From: JALYRV01 sp036675475
GTDB taxonomy: Bacteria > Acidobacteriota > Vicinamibacteria > Vicinamibacterales > SCN-69-37
Assembly (NCBI GenBank): GCA_036675475.1
Contig: JAKFEY010000030.1
Coordinates: 62,001-126,000 of the forward strand
DNA: 64,000 nt
Direction: 5' to 3'
The stretch's first letter is position 1. Each line of letters opens with the position of its first letter. The notes beneath the pieces are model-generated. The model did no database searches and had not been told where the DNA came from. It saw only the letters and a program-made list of their open reading frames with translations. Shown here in pieces: positions 19,376-27,490 of this stretch. Both the position numbers and the translations under genes were made by a program.

Positions 19376-20353
19376 CTATCGGGCGCGGCTGAACACTGTC
19401 AATGGATCCTGCCGCGCGCCCGCGGCCAGGTGCAGCGCGATCGACGTCAGCGCGATGGCCGCCGCCGGCGCCAGCATCCACGGCGCGTCCGCAATCACGC
19501 GCACGTTGCTCGCGTCCTGCAGCATCGTGCCCCAGCTTGGCGTGGGCTCGGGAAAGCCGAGGCCGAGAAACGACAGCGTGACTTCGGAAATCAGGAAGCC
19601 GGGCACGAGGATCAGGAACTGCGTGACGAGAAAGCCTGATGTGGCCGGCAGCAGGTGCACGAACATCAGGCGCAGGCGCGAGGCGCCGGCCGCGCGCGCG
19701 GCGTCGGCGTAGTCGAGCGCGCGCTCGCGCTGCAGGATGCCGCGCACCCCCCACGCCGTCATCGGCCATCCGACGAGGCCGAACAACAGCACCAGTGCGA
19801 GGAACACCTGGCCCGGCGTCATCACGAGCGGCATGGCCGCGCGAAGCGCAAGGACGATGTAGACCACCGGCAGCGTGGCGAGTCCGGTGGACGTGGCGAC
19901 GACGAGGCGATCGGCGGCGCGTCCGCCGCCCGCGGCAAGCGCGCCGAGCAGCGCGCCCACCGCGATGGCCAGCAGCGAGCCCGCGATGGCCACGCCAAGC
20001 GACCAGCGCGCGGCGCCGGCGACACGCGCGAGGATGTCGCGCCCGAGCGCGTCGGCGCCCAGCAGAAACAGGGGCGCGCTCGCATCCTCGGGCGTCGAGA
20101 CGAGGCGGCCGTCGCTGAAGAGATCGACGTCGATGCGGCGCGAGGTGTCCTCGCCGAACGTGCGCGAGAGGCGATCGGTGAGCGCGAGCGGGTGCGCGAA
20201 GAGGCCGCCGCCCGACGCGTGCAGCGGCATCGGCGGCGCCCACGCGCTGTCATGAAACTGTTCCGACGCCGCGTTGGGCGCAAGCCGGTCGCCGGTCGCG
20301 ACGAGCAGCAGTAGAATCGCCGACAGCGCCACGCCGATGCGCCTCGCGATCAC
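19376..20353 (-). CDS. ABC transporter permease, DppC/OppC-like
   Basis: A 325-residue inner-membrane permease. After one N-terminal membrane segment comes a periplasmic loop (about residues 25-110) ending in FLLGADALGRDILARVAGAARWSLGVA, the family motif. Further TM segments follow, with the ATPase-docking EAA-like loop in YADAARAAGASRLRLMFVHLLP. It starts at a GTG in a GTGA overlap with the OppB-like gene. Such permeases import peptides, nickel or opines with an OppB partner. No ATPase gene is adjacent; one elsewhere must energise it. Confidence 0.88.
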   Translation of the reverse strand: MIARRIGVALSAILLLLVATGDRLAPNAASEQFHDSAWAPPMPLHASGGGLFAHPLALTDRLSRTFGEDTSRRIDVDLFSDGRLVSTPEDASAPLFLLGADALGRDILARVAGAARWSLGVAIAGSLLAIAVGALLGALAAGGGRAADRLVVATSTGLATLPVVYIVLALRAAMPLVMTPGQVFLALVLLFGLVGWPMTAWGVRGILQRERALDYADAARAAGASRLRLMFVHLLPATSGFLVTQFLILVPGFLISEVTLSFLGLGFPEPTPSWGTMLQDASNVRVIADAPWMLAPAAAIALTSIALHLAAGARQDPLTVFSRAR

Positions 20354-21276
20354 TTCGCGGCCTCGTGCGCGGCGATGCGCGGATCGAGCAGGTTGACAAG
20401 CACGTCGGACACGAGCCCGAGCGCCGCGACGGCGCCGGCGATGGCCGCGGTGCATCCCGCTACGAGAAAGATGTCGCGCGCGACGAGCGCGTCGAGCATC
20501 AGGCGCCCGAGCCCCGCCCAGCCGGTCACGACCTCCACCAGCAGCGACGCGCCAAAAATGTTGGCGGCGACCAGCGGCATCACCGACGTGACGCGCGTGG
20601 CGGCCACGCGCATGCCGAGCTTCCACACGAGCACGCGCCGCGCGACGCCGCGCGCCGACGAGGCGGTGGCCCAGGGCGCGCCAACGGCCTCGGCAAGCGC
20701 TTCGGCGTGCAGGCGCGCAAGCGCGCCCGCGGCCGGCAGCAGCAGCGCCGTGACGCCGAGCAGCGGCGTCACCACGCCGTGCGCACCCTGCGCGAGCCAT
20801 CCCGATCGCACCGCCAGCAGCATGAGCGCGAACAGGATGACGATCGACGGCACCGAGAGCACGAGCGTGGCGGCGCCCGACAGCAGCATCCGCACGAGCG
20901 GCCGGCCCTGCACGAGCCACGTGCCCCACAGAATGCCGATGACAAACGCCAGCGCGATGGCCGACGCCACGAGGCCGACCGTGCGGGGCGCGCGCTCGGC
21001 GAGCAGCGACGTGACGGGACGCGCGAAGCGATACGACGTGCCGAGATCGAGCTGGACGAGCCCGGTCAGCCAGATGCGCGAAAGGTCGGGAAGGGATCGA
21101 TCGAGATAGAGCCGCCGGCGCTCGCGCTCGATGGCATCGGCCGGCACGCGCGCGGCGCGCAGCGTGTCCGTGTAGTCGCCGGGCGCGCGGCGCGCGAGAA
21201 TCAGCGCGCTCGTCGAGACGAGCGCGACAAACAGCAGCGCGGCGGCGACGCGGCGAAAGACGAGCAGCGCGGTCAC
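20350..21276 (-). CDS. ABC transporter permease, DppB/OppB-like
   Basis: A 308-residue permease beginning MTALLVFRRVAAALLFVALVS (GTG start) with the family's ARRAPGD and RSLPDLSRIWLTGLVQLDLGTSYRFARPVTSLLAERAPRTV region (in relatives LD.PL...Y..WL...L.GDLG.S). The docking loop is DALARLHAEALAEAVGAPW-like (LHAEALAEAVGAPWATASSARG). The start overlaps the binding-protein stop by 4 bp (GTGA), and its own stop overlaps OppC the same way. The long open frame upstream to 22395 is antisense-frame noise inside the binding-protein gene. Confidence 0.87.
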   Translation of the reverse strand: MTALLVFRRVAAALLFVALVSTSALILARRAPGDYTDTLRAARVPADAIERERRRLYLDRSLPDLSRIWLTGLVQLDLGTSYRFARPVTSLLAERAPRTVGLVASAIALAFVIGILWGTWLVQGRPLVRMLLSGAATLVLSVPSIVILFALMLLAVRSGWLAQGAHGVVTPLLGVTALLLPAAGALARLHAEALAEAVGAPWATASSARGVARRVLVWKLGMRVAATRVTSVMPLVAANIFGASLLVEVVTGWAGLGRLMLDALVARDIFLVAGCTAAIAGAVAALGLVSDVLVNLLDPRIAAHEAAK

Positions 21277-22970
21277 TTCGTGCCGAGCGCCTCCGGCATC
21301 CACAACACGTGCGGCATCAGCACCACGGGCTTTACGCCGGTGAGCCTCGCGCTGGTGGGCACGACCACCTTGGGTACGGCGAAGTAGATGGCGGGCAGCT
21401 CCGCGGCGAACAGGCGCTGCACGTCGTGAAACGCGCGCCGGCGCTCCTGCTGATCCGGCGAGTGCGCCACCGTATCCATCAACGCGGCGAGGCGCGCTTC
21501 CCAGTCGGTCGCCGGCGCCGGCTGCGCGGGATTCCACAGATGGAACGGGCCGCTCGGCAGCCAGAAATCCAGGTTGACGGCCGGATCGGCGGAGCTCGCC
21601 TGCAGCCCGAACAGCACCGCGTCGTAGTCGCCGCTGCCGATGCGCGCGATGAGCGCGCCCGTTTCGAGCGGCACCACGTCGACGGCCAGGCCGGCGCGCC
21701 GCAGATCCTCCTGCACGATCGACGCGGTGCGCTCGCGCGTCGTGTGGCCGCGCTGCGTCAGCAGCGCGATGCGCGCCTCGCGGCCGTTCGCGTCCTCGCG
21801 CACGCCGTCGCCGTTGCGATCCTCGAGCCCGATCGACGCGAGCAGCCGCGCCGCCTCGTCCACATCGTGCGGCGGCGGCACCACGTCCGTCGCATGCCAG
21901 ATCCCATGCCCCGTCGTCACCGGCGTGATCACCGGCTCGCCCGCGCCGAGGAACACGGTGTCGACGATGCGCTGGCGGCTGACGGCGCGCGAGATGGCCT
22001 GGCGCAGCTCGGTGCGCTGCAGCCAGGGGCGGTCGATCGAGGCGGGCGCGCCCGGCTTGAGGTTGAACCAGAGCGCGTTGGCGTCGAGCGCGGCGCCGAC
22101 GTCGTGCAGCCGCACGCGCCCCTGCTGCTCGAGCGCGCGGAAGGCGGCGATGTCTTCGGCGCGCAGGCCGCTGGTGACGAGATCGGCGGCGCCGGATTCG
22201 AGTTGCACCATCTCGGCGCTCTGATCCGGCACGACGCGCACGATGATGGCTTCGGCGAGACCTTCGCGCGGCAGCTGATCGCGGCGGAAGTAGTGCGGGT
22301 TGCGCGCGAAGGTGATCGACTCGCCCGCGCGCGCCTCGCGCACGATGAACGGGCCGAGACCGACGATGGTGTCGGGCGGCGCGGACGCGGCCCACGCTTC
22401 GGCGAAGCGGCCCGAGGCGAGCGCGTCTTCGAGGCGATGGCGCGGCAGCATCGGCAGGAAGTCGAGGATGGCGAGGCCGGGGCCGTACGGCGCGGGGAAA
22501 TCGATGCGCACGGTGTGCGCGTCTTCCTCGGTGATCGCGAGCGGCTGACCGTTGACGCGCAGGCCGCTGGCGGCGGCGCTGTTAACGCGCGCGTCGTACA
22601 CCGCGCGGAACGTGAACGCGACGTCGGCGGCCGTGAACGGCGCGCCGTCGGAGAAGCGCACGTCGCGCGCGAGGTGCAGACGGAAACTCGTGTTGCTGAG
22701 CGCGTCCCATCGCTCCGCAAGCCACGGCATGACGAGTCCCGTCTGCCGATCCACTTTGATCAGCGGCGCGTGAATCAGGTTGGTGATGACGTCGACGGCG
22801 GCCGTCGCGCTCACGAGCCGGTTGAAGCTTTCGGGCTCGGTGCGCAGCGTGGCGACGATGGGAGCCGCTTCGCGGGGCTGCACATTCCTGCGCGCCTGCA
22901 GCTGCCAGACGGCAAGACCGGCGACGACAACAAGTGCTACGGCTGCAAGCAGTTTCAGAGATTTAGCCAA
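21273..22970 (-). CDS. Extracellular solute-binding protein family 5 (peptide/opine type)
   Basis: A 565-residue periplasmic binding protein. An N-terminal hydrophobic segment (residues 5-24) acts as signal or anchor; no clear lipobox cysteine is present. The SBP family 5 motif is visible as LAERWDALSNTSFRLHLARDVRFSDGAPFTAADVAFTFRAVYD (about residues 85-127). A DRNGDGVRED stretch (about residue 390) resembles a calcium-binding loop. It is the first gene of a five-gene operon (binding protein, OppB, OppC, HOGA-like aldolase, aminotransferase). A ligand such as a hydroxyproline-containing peptide is inferred only from the neighbours. Confidence 0.9.
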   Translation of the reverse strand: MAKSLKLLAAVALVVVAGLAVWQLQARRNVQPREAAPIVATLRTEPESFNRLVSATAAVDVITNLIHAPLIKVDRQTGLVMPWLAERWDALSNTSFRLHLARDVRFSDGAPFTAADVAFTFRAVYDARVNSAAASGLRVNGQPLAITEEDAHTVRIDFPAPYGPGLAILDFLPMLPRHRLEDALASGRFAEAWAASAPPDTIVGLGPFIVREARAGESITFARNPHYFRRDQLPREGLAEAIIVRVVPDQSAEMVQLESGAADLVTSGLRAEDIAAFRALEQQGRVRLHDVGAALDANALWFNLKPGAPASIDRPWLQRTELRQAISRAVSRQRIVDTVFLGAGEPVITPVTTGHGIWHATDVVPPPHDVDEAARLLASIGLEDRNGDGVREDANGREARIALLTQRGHTTRERTASIVQEDLRRAGLAVDVVPLETGALIARIGSGDYDAVLFGLQASSADPAVNLDFWLPSGPFHLWNPAQPAPATDWEARLAALMDTVAHSPDQQERRRAFHDVQRLFAAELPAIYFAVPKVVVPTSARLTGVKPVVLMPHVLWMPEALGTK

Positions 22971-23013
22971 AAATTGACCGCCCGGCCAATTCCTTGGCCT
23001 GTATACAGACTCT

Positions 23014-23160
23014 GCAGTTTCCGCCGGAATTTTGGGTAGTTGTTACCCAAAACGGCTGCGATCCGGCAAAGGACAACAGGTTGGCCGATGCCGCGTGACG
23101 TTTAAGTTTCTGCAAACACGCCACTTCCGGCTCCTGACCCCTCCAGATTGCAGTTTCTGC
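23014..23160 (+). promoter_or_regulatory. Cluster of GCAGTTTCTGC sites upstream of the VVWG subtilase
   Basis: The dyad GCAG-TTT-CTGC occurs exactly at 23150-23160, with one mismatch at 23014-23024 (GCAGTTTCCGC) and as a partial copy AGTTTCTGC at 23105-23113. An exact copy also precedes the TPR-sigma54 activator gene (27371-27381). The copies lie about 48-194 bp before the GG of a candidate sigma54 promoter, a normal distance for activator sites. Confidence 0.5.
23030..23052. promoter_or_regulatory. Nine-bp-arm inverted repeat in the subtilase upstream region
   Basis: TTTTGGGTA (23030-23038) and TACCCAAAA (23044-23052) form a perfect dyad with a 5-base spacer. It lies between the divergent binding-protein operon and the subtilase. 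It could bind a regulator of either; there is no T tract, so termination is unlikely. Confidence 0.45.
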
Positions 23161-23207
23161 CACCGATAGTCCTTTTGTGTCACATCGACGCAAGAAATGC
23201 TCAGCCA

Positions 23208-23222
23208 TGGCACTGCGCATGC
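23208..23222 (+). promoter_or_regulatory. Candidate sigma54 promoter of the VVWG subtilase
   Basis: TGGCACTGCGCATGC matches the -24/-12 geometry (GG, ten bases, GC) with an exact TGGCAC -24 element and TGC at -12. Initiation would be near 23234, about 33 bases before the subtilase ATG I chose. A sigma54 activator gene lies 4.3 kb downstream in the same island. Confidence 0.45.
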
Positions 23223-23266
23223 CTTACGTCGTCCCCGAAGCTGCTTCCCCACTTCAGACCGGACGT

Positions 23267-24985
23267 ATGCGAATGCTCACGATGACCCCAGCACCGGAGA
23301 AGGCCGCGATCCGCGGCCGGCGACGCTGGTTCCTGATTGCGGCCGCCGCAATTGCCCTTCTAGGTATCGTCCCTCAGCCTGCCGAAGCGCAGAGGCGCGC
23401 GAAACTCTCGCGCGATCTCGAGGCGCGGCTGGCCGGGGCGGGCGCGGGCCGCGCCGAAGTCATTCTCGATCGCCTGACGGCCGGCGAGATCGAGCGCCTG
23501 GCGGCGAAGCATGGCGCGACGGTGAAGCGCCACTTCTCGCGCGGCGCGGTGCTCGACGTCGACGCCGACGCGCTCCGCGCCCTCGCGGCCGATCCTGACG
23601 TTCCCCACATCTCCGGCAATCACACCGTGCTCAGCACGATGGCCGTGGCCCTCGCGGCCACGGGCGCCGACCAGTTGCATGGCGACGACAGCGATCGCGG
23701 CGAGGCGCGCTACACCGGCAGTGGCATTGGCATCGCCGTGATCGACTCGGGCATCGCGCGGCACTCGTCGCTCGCGGGCAAGGTGGTTGCGAACGTCGAC
23801 TTCATCGACGGCGGCCGCGGCCGGCGAGGGGCTGACGATGAGTATGGGCATGGGACGCATGTGGCGAGCATCATCGCGGGTGATGAGCGCGGCAAGGGCG
23901 GCCTGCGCGGCATGGCGCCCGGCGCGCATCTGGTGAACCTGCGAGTGCTCGACGAGAACGGCCAGGGCACGGTGGCGGATGTCATCGACGCCATCGACTG
24001 GGCGATCGACAACCGCGCGCGCTACAACCTGCGCATCGTCAATCTCTCGCTCGGTGCGGCGCCGCAGGAAAGCGCGGCGGACGATCCGCTGGTGCAGGCG
24101 GTGGACCGCGCGGTGCAGGCGGGGCTGCTCGTCGTGGCGTCGGCCGGCAACATGGGCAAGACCGAGGACGGCAAGATGATTCTTGGCGCCGTCCTCTCGC
24201 CCGGCTTGGCGGCCTCGTCGCTGACGGTGGGCGGCGCGAACACGCGCGGCACGGCGTATCTCGGTGACGACACGGTGGCGACGTGGAGCTCGCGCGGCCC
24301 CACGTATCCGGACGGCCTGATCAAGCCGGACGTGATCGCGCCGGGCAATCGCATCATCGCGGCGGGCGTCGAGGGATCGACGCTGTGGACCAGCTATGCG
24401 GAGCGGCGCGCCGGCGGCCGTGGCGCGAACGGCCGCATCGAGCTCAGTGGCACCAGCATGTCGGCGGCGGTGGTGTCGGGCGCCGCGGCGCTGCTGCTGG
24501 AAGCCGCGCCTGGCCTGTCGCCGGCGCAGGTGAAGACCGCGCTGCAGCTGACGGCGGCGCCCATCGAAGGCGCCGGCCTGATCGAAATGGGCGCCGGCGA
24601 AATCAATCTTCCTCTCGCCCTCTTCGTCGCCCAGAACGGCCCCAACGTGCCGCTGCCCGCCGCGCAAATTGCCGGCGCGAGCGTGGTGCCGAGCGGGATC
24701 GCGTTTGGGAGCGACGAGAGCCAAATCGAAGGCAACAACGTTGTCTGGGGCAACAACGTTGTCTGGGGCAACAACGTTGTCTGGGGCAACAACGTTGTCT
24801 GGGGCAACAACGTCGTCTGGGGCAACAACGTCGTCTGGGGCAACAACGTTGTCTGGGGTAACAACGTTGTCTGGGGCAACAACGTTGTCTGGGGCAACAA
24901 CGTCGTCTGGGGCAACAACGTTGTCTGGGGCAACAACGTCGTCTGGGGTAACAACGTCGTCTGGGGTAACTCCGACGTTCAATGA
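23267..24985 (+). CDS. Secreted S8 subtilisin-like protease with C-terminal NNVVWG repeats
   Basis: The 572-residue product has a basic N-terminus and signal peptide ending near AEA/QRR (about residue 45). A propeptide-like inhibitor domain follows (RAEVILDRLTAGEIERLAAKHGATVKRHF). The catalytic triad is Asp160 (VIDSGIARHS), His195 (GHGTHVASI) and Ser397 (GTSMSAAVVSGAAAL), with the oxyanion Asn in ASAGNMGK. After about residue 475 the chain ends in 13 exact NNVVWG hexapeptides and NSDVQ. The start at 23267 gives a proper signal peptide and follows the candidate sigma54 promoter; an upstream in-frame ATG at 23207 precedes that promoter. Similar repeat-tailed subtilases are frequent in acidobacteria; the repeat's job is unknown. 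Confidence 0.9.
   Translation: MRMLTMTPAPEKAAIRGRRRWFLIAAAAIALLGIVPQPAEAQRRAKLSRDLEARLAGAGAGRAEVILDRLTAGEIERLAAKHGATVKRHFSRGAVLDVDADALRALAADPDVPHISGNHTVLSTMAVALAATGADQLHGDDSDRGEARYTGSGIGIAVIDSGIARHSSLAGKVVANVDFIDGGRGRRGADDEYGHGTHVASIIAGDERGKGGLRGMAPGAHLVNLRVLDENGQGTVADVIDAIDWAIDNRARYNLRIVNLSLGAAPQESAADDPLVQAVDRAVQAGLLVVASAGNMGKTEDGKMILGAVLSPGLAASSLTVGGANTRGTAYLGDDTVATWSSRGPTYPDGLIKPDVIAPGNRIIAAGVEGSTLWTSYAERRAGGRGANGRIELSGTSMSAAVVSGAAALLLEAAPGLSPAQVKTALQLTAAPIEGAGLIEMGAGEINLPLALFVAQNGPNVPLPAAQIAGASVVPSGIAFGSDESQIEGNNVVWGNNVVWGNNVVWGNNVVWGNNVVWGNNVVWGNNVVWGNNVVWGNNVVWGNNVVWGNNVVWGNNVVWGNNVVWGNSDVQ
24734..24967 (+). repeat. Thirteen 18-bp tandem repeats encoding NNVVWG
   Basis: Thirteen in-frame copies of an 18-bp unit encode NNVVWG without any amino acid change. 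Base differences are only at third positions (GTT/GTC and GGC/GGT). They form the C-terminus of the subtilase. Confidence 0.97.
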
Positions 24986-25026
24986 GTCGGACTCAATCGG
25001 GAAATCTGCACGGAAAGGATAGGATT

Positions 25027-25056
25027 ATGAGCAAAGTTATCGTCTGGGGCAGCTAA
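25027..25056 (+). CDS. Nine-codon micro-ORF, MSKVIVWGS
   Basis: The frame ATG to TAA encodes M-S-K-V-I-V-W-G-S. A purine-rich stretch AAGGATAGGA lies immediately upstream and could serve as a ribosome site 3-8 bases before the ATG. It starts 42 bp after the subtilase stop and ends 29 bp before the HD-GYP gene, in the same direction. Its V-I-V-W-G core repeats the motif of the subtilase hexapeptides, yet it is in a separate frame with its own start. No family is known to me; expression is unproven. It could be a signalling peptide, a leader peptide or a remnant of a longer repeat tail. Confidence 0.5.
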   Translation: MSKVIVWGS

Positions 25057-25084
25057 ATAAGAACGAAGGTCGCCTTCTTCCGCG

Positions 25085-27361
25085 ATGAAATCGACTGGAT
25101 CTCTTTCTGTTCGGGCCCGCAGTTATGTCGTCGCCGTCGCTGCTATTGGCGGCGGCGTGCTCATAGCCGCCGTTGCGGATCTATTACGGGATCGAGTCGA
25201 CCCTTGGTGGTTCCTCCTGGTCGGGCTCACGGTCTTTACAAGCTCGGTCACCGTCAAAGTACCATCCGTCGCGGCGACGTTGTCGGTTTCTGAAGCGTTC
25301 GTGTTTTCGTCCGTGATCCTGTACGGCTGGTCTGCAGGGACAATCGTCGCCTCCATCGATGGGCTAGTCATTTCATACTGGTTGCAACGACGACGGCCGC
25401 AGCCAACCTATCGCGTCGTTTTCAACACCACGGCTCCGGCTTTGGCGACATGCTTTGCGGCTTGGGTTTACTTTGCCGCGGGGGCACCCAACGTATCGGA
25501 CCCGGCGTTCCAGATCACCCAGATCTTGCTCCCGTTGTGTGCCTTCGCCGCGACGTACTTCCTTGCGAACACTTCTCTACTCGCTGTAGCGATCTCTCTT
25601 GAGCAAGGTGTCTCGGCCGTCACGCTCTGGAAGAACAATTTCTTATCCCTTTGGCTCAATTTTTTCAGCGGCGCCTCGATGGCCGCACTGCTGGTTAGCT
25701 TTGGTGCCCAAGGTGGGGCCAATGCTCTGGGCGCTATATGGGTAGTTCTCCCGCTTTTGGGTATCTCGTACTTCACGTATAAGACATCGATGGCGCGAAT
25801 CGAAGACGCCAACAAGCATCTGGAACAGCTGAATACGCTCTACCTTTCCACGGTAGAAACGTTGGCAATGGCCATCGATGCCAAAGATCAGATCACCCAC
25901 GGGCATATCCGACGAGTCCAAACCTTCGCGGTCTCGTTAGCACGGGCAGCAGGCATAACGGATCAGCAACAGATACGCGCCATCGAGGCCGCATCACTTT
26001 TGCACGACATGGGCAAGCTTGCGGTGCCCGAATACATTCTCAACAAACCCGGACCATTGACACCCGCAGAATTTGAGCGGATGAAGCAGCACGCGGCAGT
26101 CGGGGCCGACATCCTTTCTGCGATTGATTTCCCCTATCCTGTCGTCCCAATCGTGAGGCACCACCATGAGCACTGGGACGGCGGGGGCTACCCCGCTGGG
26201 TTACGGGGTGCTGACATCCCGATCGGTGCGCGCATTCTTTCCGTTGTCGATTGTTTTGACGCGCTTACCTCAGATCGACCGTATCGGCCTCGGCTCACCG
26301 ATGAAGACGCCCTTCAAGTCATCATCGATCGCCGTGGCACTATGTACGACCCGCTGATCGTTGATACCTTTCTTGAGTTGTACAAGCGACAAAAGTCGCA
26401 GCGGCAAGATGCGGGCGTAGGTTCCTCCACGTCAGGGCGCAAGGCGGAGACATCCTTTCCACGTCTAGCGGCCATTACTGCGAGCGCTGGGGAATCTAGA
26501 GCTATGTACCGGCTAATCCAGAGGCTCGCTGCACAGCCCTCATTGGCCGGCGCTCTCGCTGATGTCGCGGAAGAAATTGCTGCGCTGATACCAGCGACCA
26601 ATTTGGCCGTCTTTACACCTATCCTAGAAACTGCAGAACTGGAGGCAACGCACGTCATTGGCAGCCATGCTGATTACCTCCAAGGCAGGCGTGTCCGCCT
26701 AGGAGAGAAGATCATCGGATGGAGTGCATCCTCAGGACGGTCCGTTCTAAACGCAGACCCAGTCGGTGAGCTCGGAGAACTCGCGCGCTCGGGCTCTCTG
26801 GTATTACGAAGCTGTCTAACCGTCCCTGTCGCTGTCGCCTCAGAGCGCATCGCTGTAATCGCGGCGTTCTCGACTCAGGAAAACGGCTTCCGAGCTGAAG
26901 ACCAGCGCATTATCGAAGCCGTAGTCCGCCACATCTCGCCCGTGCTGGAGCGCCTTCGTCCCGGCGCGACTCCTGGACGAGCAGAGATGAGCAACGCTGA
27001 GGGCCTCGAGCTAACGCCCGTTGCAATGATCGCCTGCCGATGTACAGGCAACACTGCCGCCGGTACGGAAACGGTAGGAATGGCTCTGGCTGTTCTGCGT
27101 CGCCACTTAGGCGCAGCTGCACTCACCCAAATTATCAGCGGCAACGACATTTTCGTCGGGATAGGAACCCACGAACCTGATGTAATTGACGCAATGACTG
27201 ACAGCCTACGAGTGACGCTGGCTGCCTCAGGCTTGATCGACAAGACGGGCCACGTTTCGTACGCGATTACGCCCCGTGATGGAACGAACCTAGAGCATCT
27301 CCTTTACGCGTGCCGGCAACGTCTTTCGAGACAGGGCGATGGCAACGTACGCGTGCATTGA
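25085..27361 (+). CDS. Membrane HD-GYP protein with GAF-like and degenerate GGDEF-like domains
   Basis: The 758-residue protein has about seven N-terminal membrane segments (residues 12-235), an HD-GYP phosphodiesterase domain (about 250-430; H307-D308 in LLHDMGK, HHHEHWDGGGYP from residue 359, FDALTSDRPYR), a GAF-like segment (about 470-620) and a C-terminal region resembling GGDEF in which the signature is replaced by SGNDIF. HD-GYP domains typically degrade cyclic di-GMP. The DNA is clearly less GC-rich than flanking genes. It lies between the subtilase/micro-ORF and the TPR-sigma54 activator, all on one strand, suggesting a sensor for a signal from or about the subtilase. The signal is unknown. 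Confidence 0.85.
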   Translation: MKSTGSLSVRARSYVVAVAAIGGGVLIAAVADLLRDRVDPWWFLLVGLTVFTSSVTVKVPSVAATLSVSEAFVFSSVILYGWSAGTIVASIDGLVISYWLQRRRPQPTYRVVFNTTAPALATCFAAWVYFAAGAPNVSDPAFQITQILLPLCAFAATYFLANTSLLAVAISLEQGVSAVTLWKNNFLSLWLNFFSGASMAALLVSFGAQGGANALGAIWVVLPLLGISYFTYKTSMARIEDANKHLEQLNTLYLSTVETLAMAIDAKDQITHGHIRRVQTFAVSLARAAGITDQQQIRAIEAASLLHDMGKLAVPEYILNKPGPLTPAEFERMKQHAAVGADILSAIDFPYPVVPIVRHHHEHWDGGGYPAGLRGADIPIGARILSVVDCFDALTSDRPYRPRLTDEDALQVIIDRRGTMYDPLIVDTFLELYKRQKSQRQDAGVGSSTSGRKAETSFPRLAAITASAGESRAMYRLIQRLAAQPSLAGALADVAEEIAALIPATNLAVFTPILETAELEATHVIGSHADYLQGRRVRLGEKIIGWSASSGRSVLNADPVGELGELARSGSLVLRSCLTVPVAVASERIAVIAAFSTQENGFRAEDQRIIEAVVRHISPVLERLRPGATPGRAEMSNAEGLELTPVAMIACRCTGNTAAGTETVGMALAVLRRHLGAAALTQIISGNDIFVGIGTHEPDVIDAMTDSLRVTLAASGLIDKTGHVSYAITPRDGTNLEHLLYACRQRLSRQGDGNVRVH

Positions 27362-27370
27362 CGGCAGGTA

Positions 27371-27381
27371 GCAGTTTCTGC
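27371..27381. promoter_or_regulatory. GCAGTTTCTGC dyad before the TPR-sigma54 activator
   Basis: An exact copy of the 11-mer found at 23150-23160. It lies 110 bp upstream of the activator ATG, which fits autoregulation. A second dyad TTGGTCC-GTG-GGACCAA lies at 27393-27409. Confidence 0.45.
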
Positions 27382-27460
27382 AACACCTCGGTTGGTCCGT
27401 GGGACCAAACCGTGTTAACGTCCAGTCGACGTTCTGAAGTCATCGAGCCCCAGCCCGATG

Positions 27461-27481
27461 CGACTAAACCTCTTTTAGTCG
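27461..27481. promoter_or_regulatory. Eight-bp-arm dyad just before the TPR-sigma54 activator ATG
   Basis: CGACTAAA (27461-27468) and TTTAGTCG (27474-27481) form a perfect dyad ending 9 bases before the ATG. It could be an operator or a translational hairpin masking the ribosome site. No T tract follows. Confidence 0.45.
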
Positions 27482-27490
27482 GGCCGGCCT

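Noticed and set aside
22963..23252. Short minus-strand frames of 69-85 codons between the binding-protein gene and the subtilase
   Set aside because: They cross the dyads and the sigma54-like promoter, have no ribosome sites and no recognisable motifs.
24734..24967. Regular 18-bp repeats considered as a possible CRISPR array
   Set aside because: The units are adjacent with no spacers, stay in frame with the subtilase and encode NNVVWG; this is a protein repeat.
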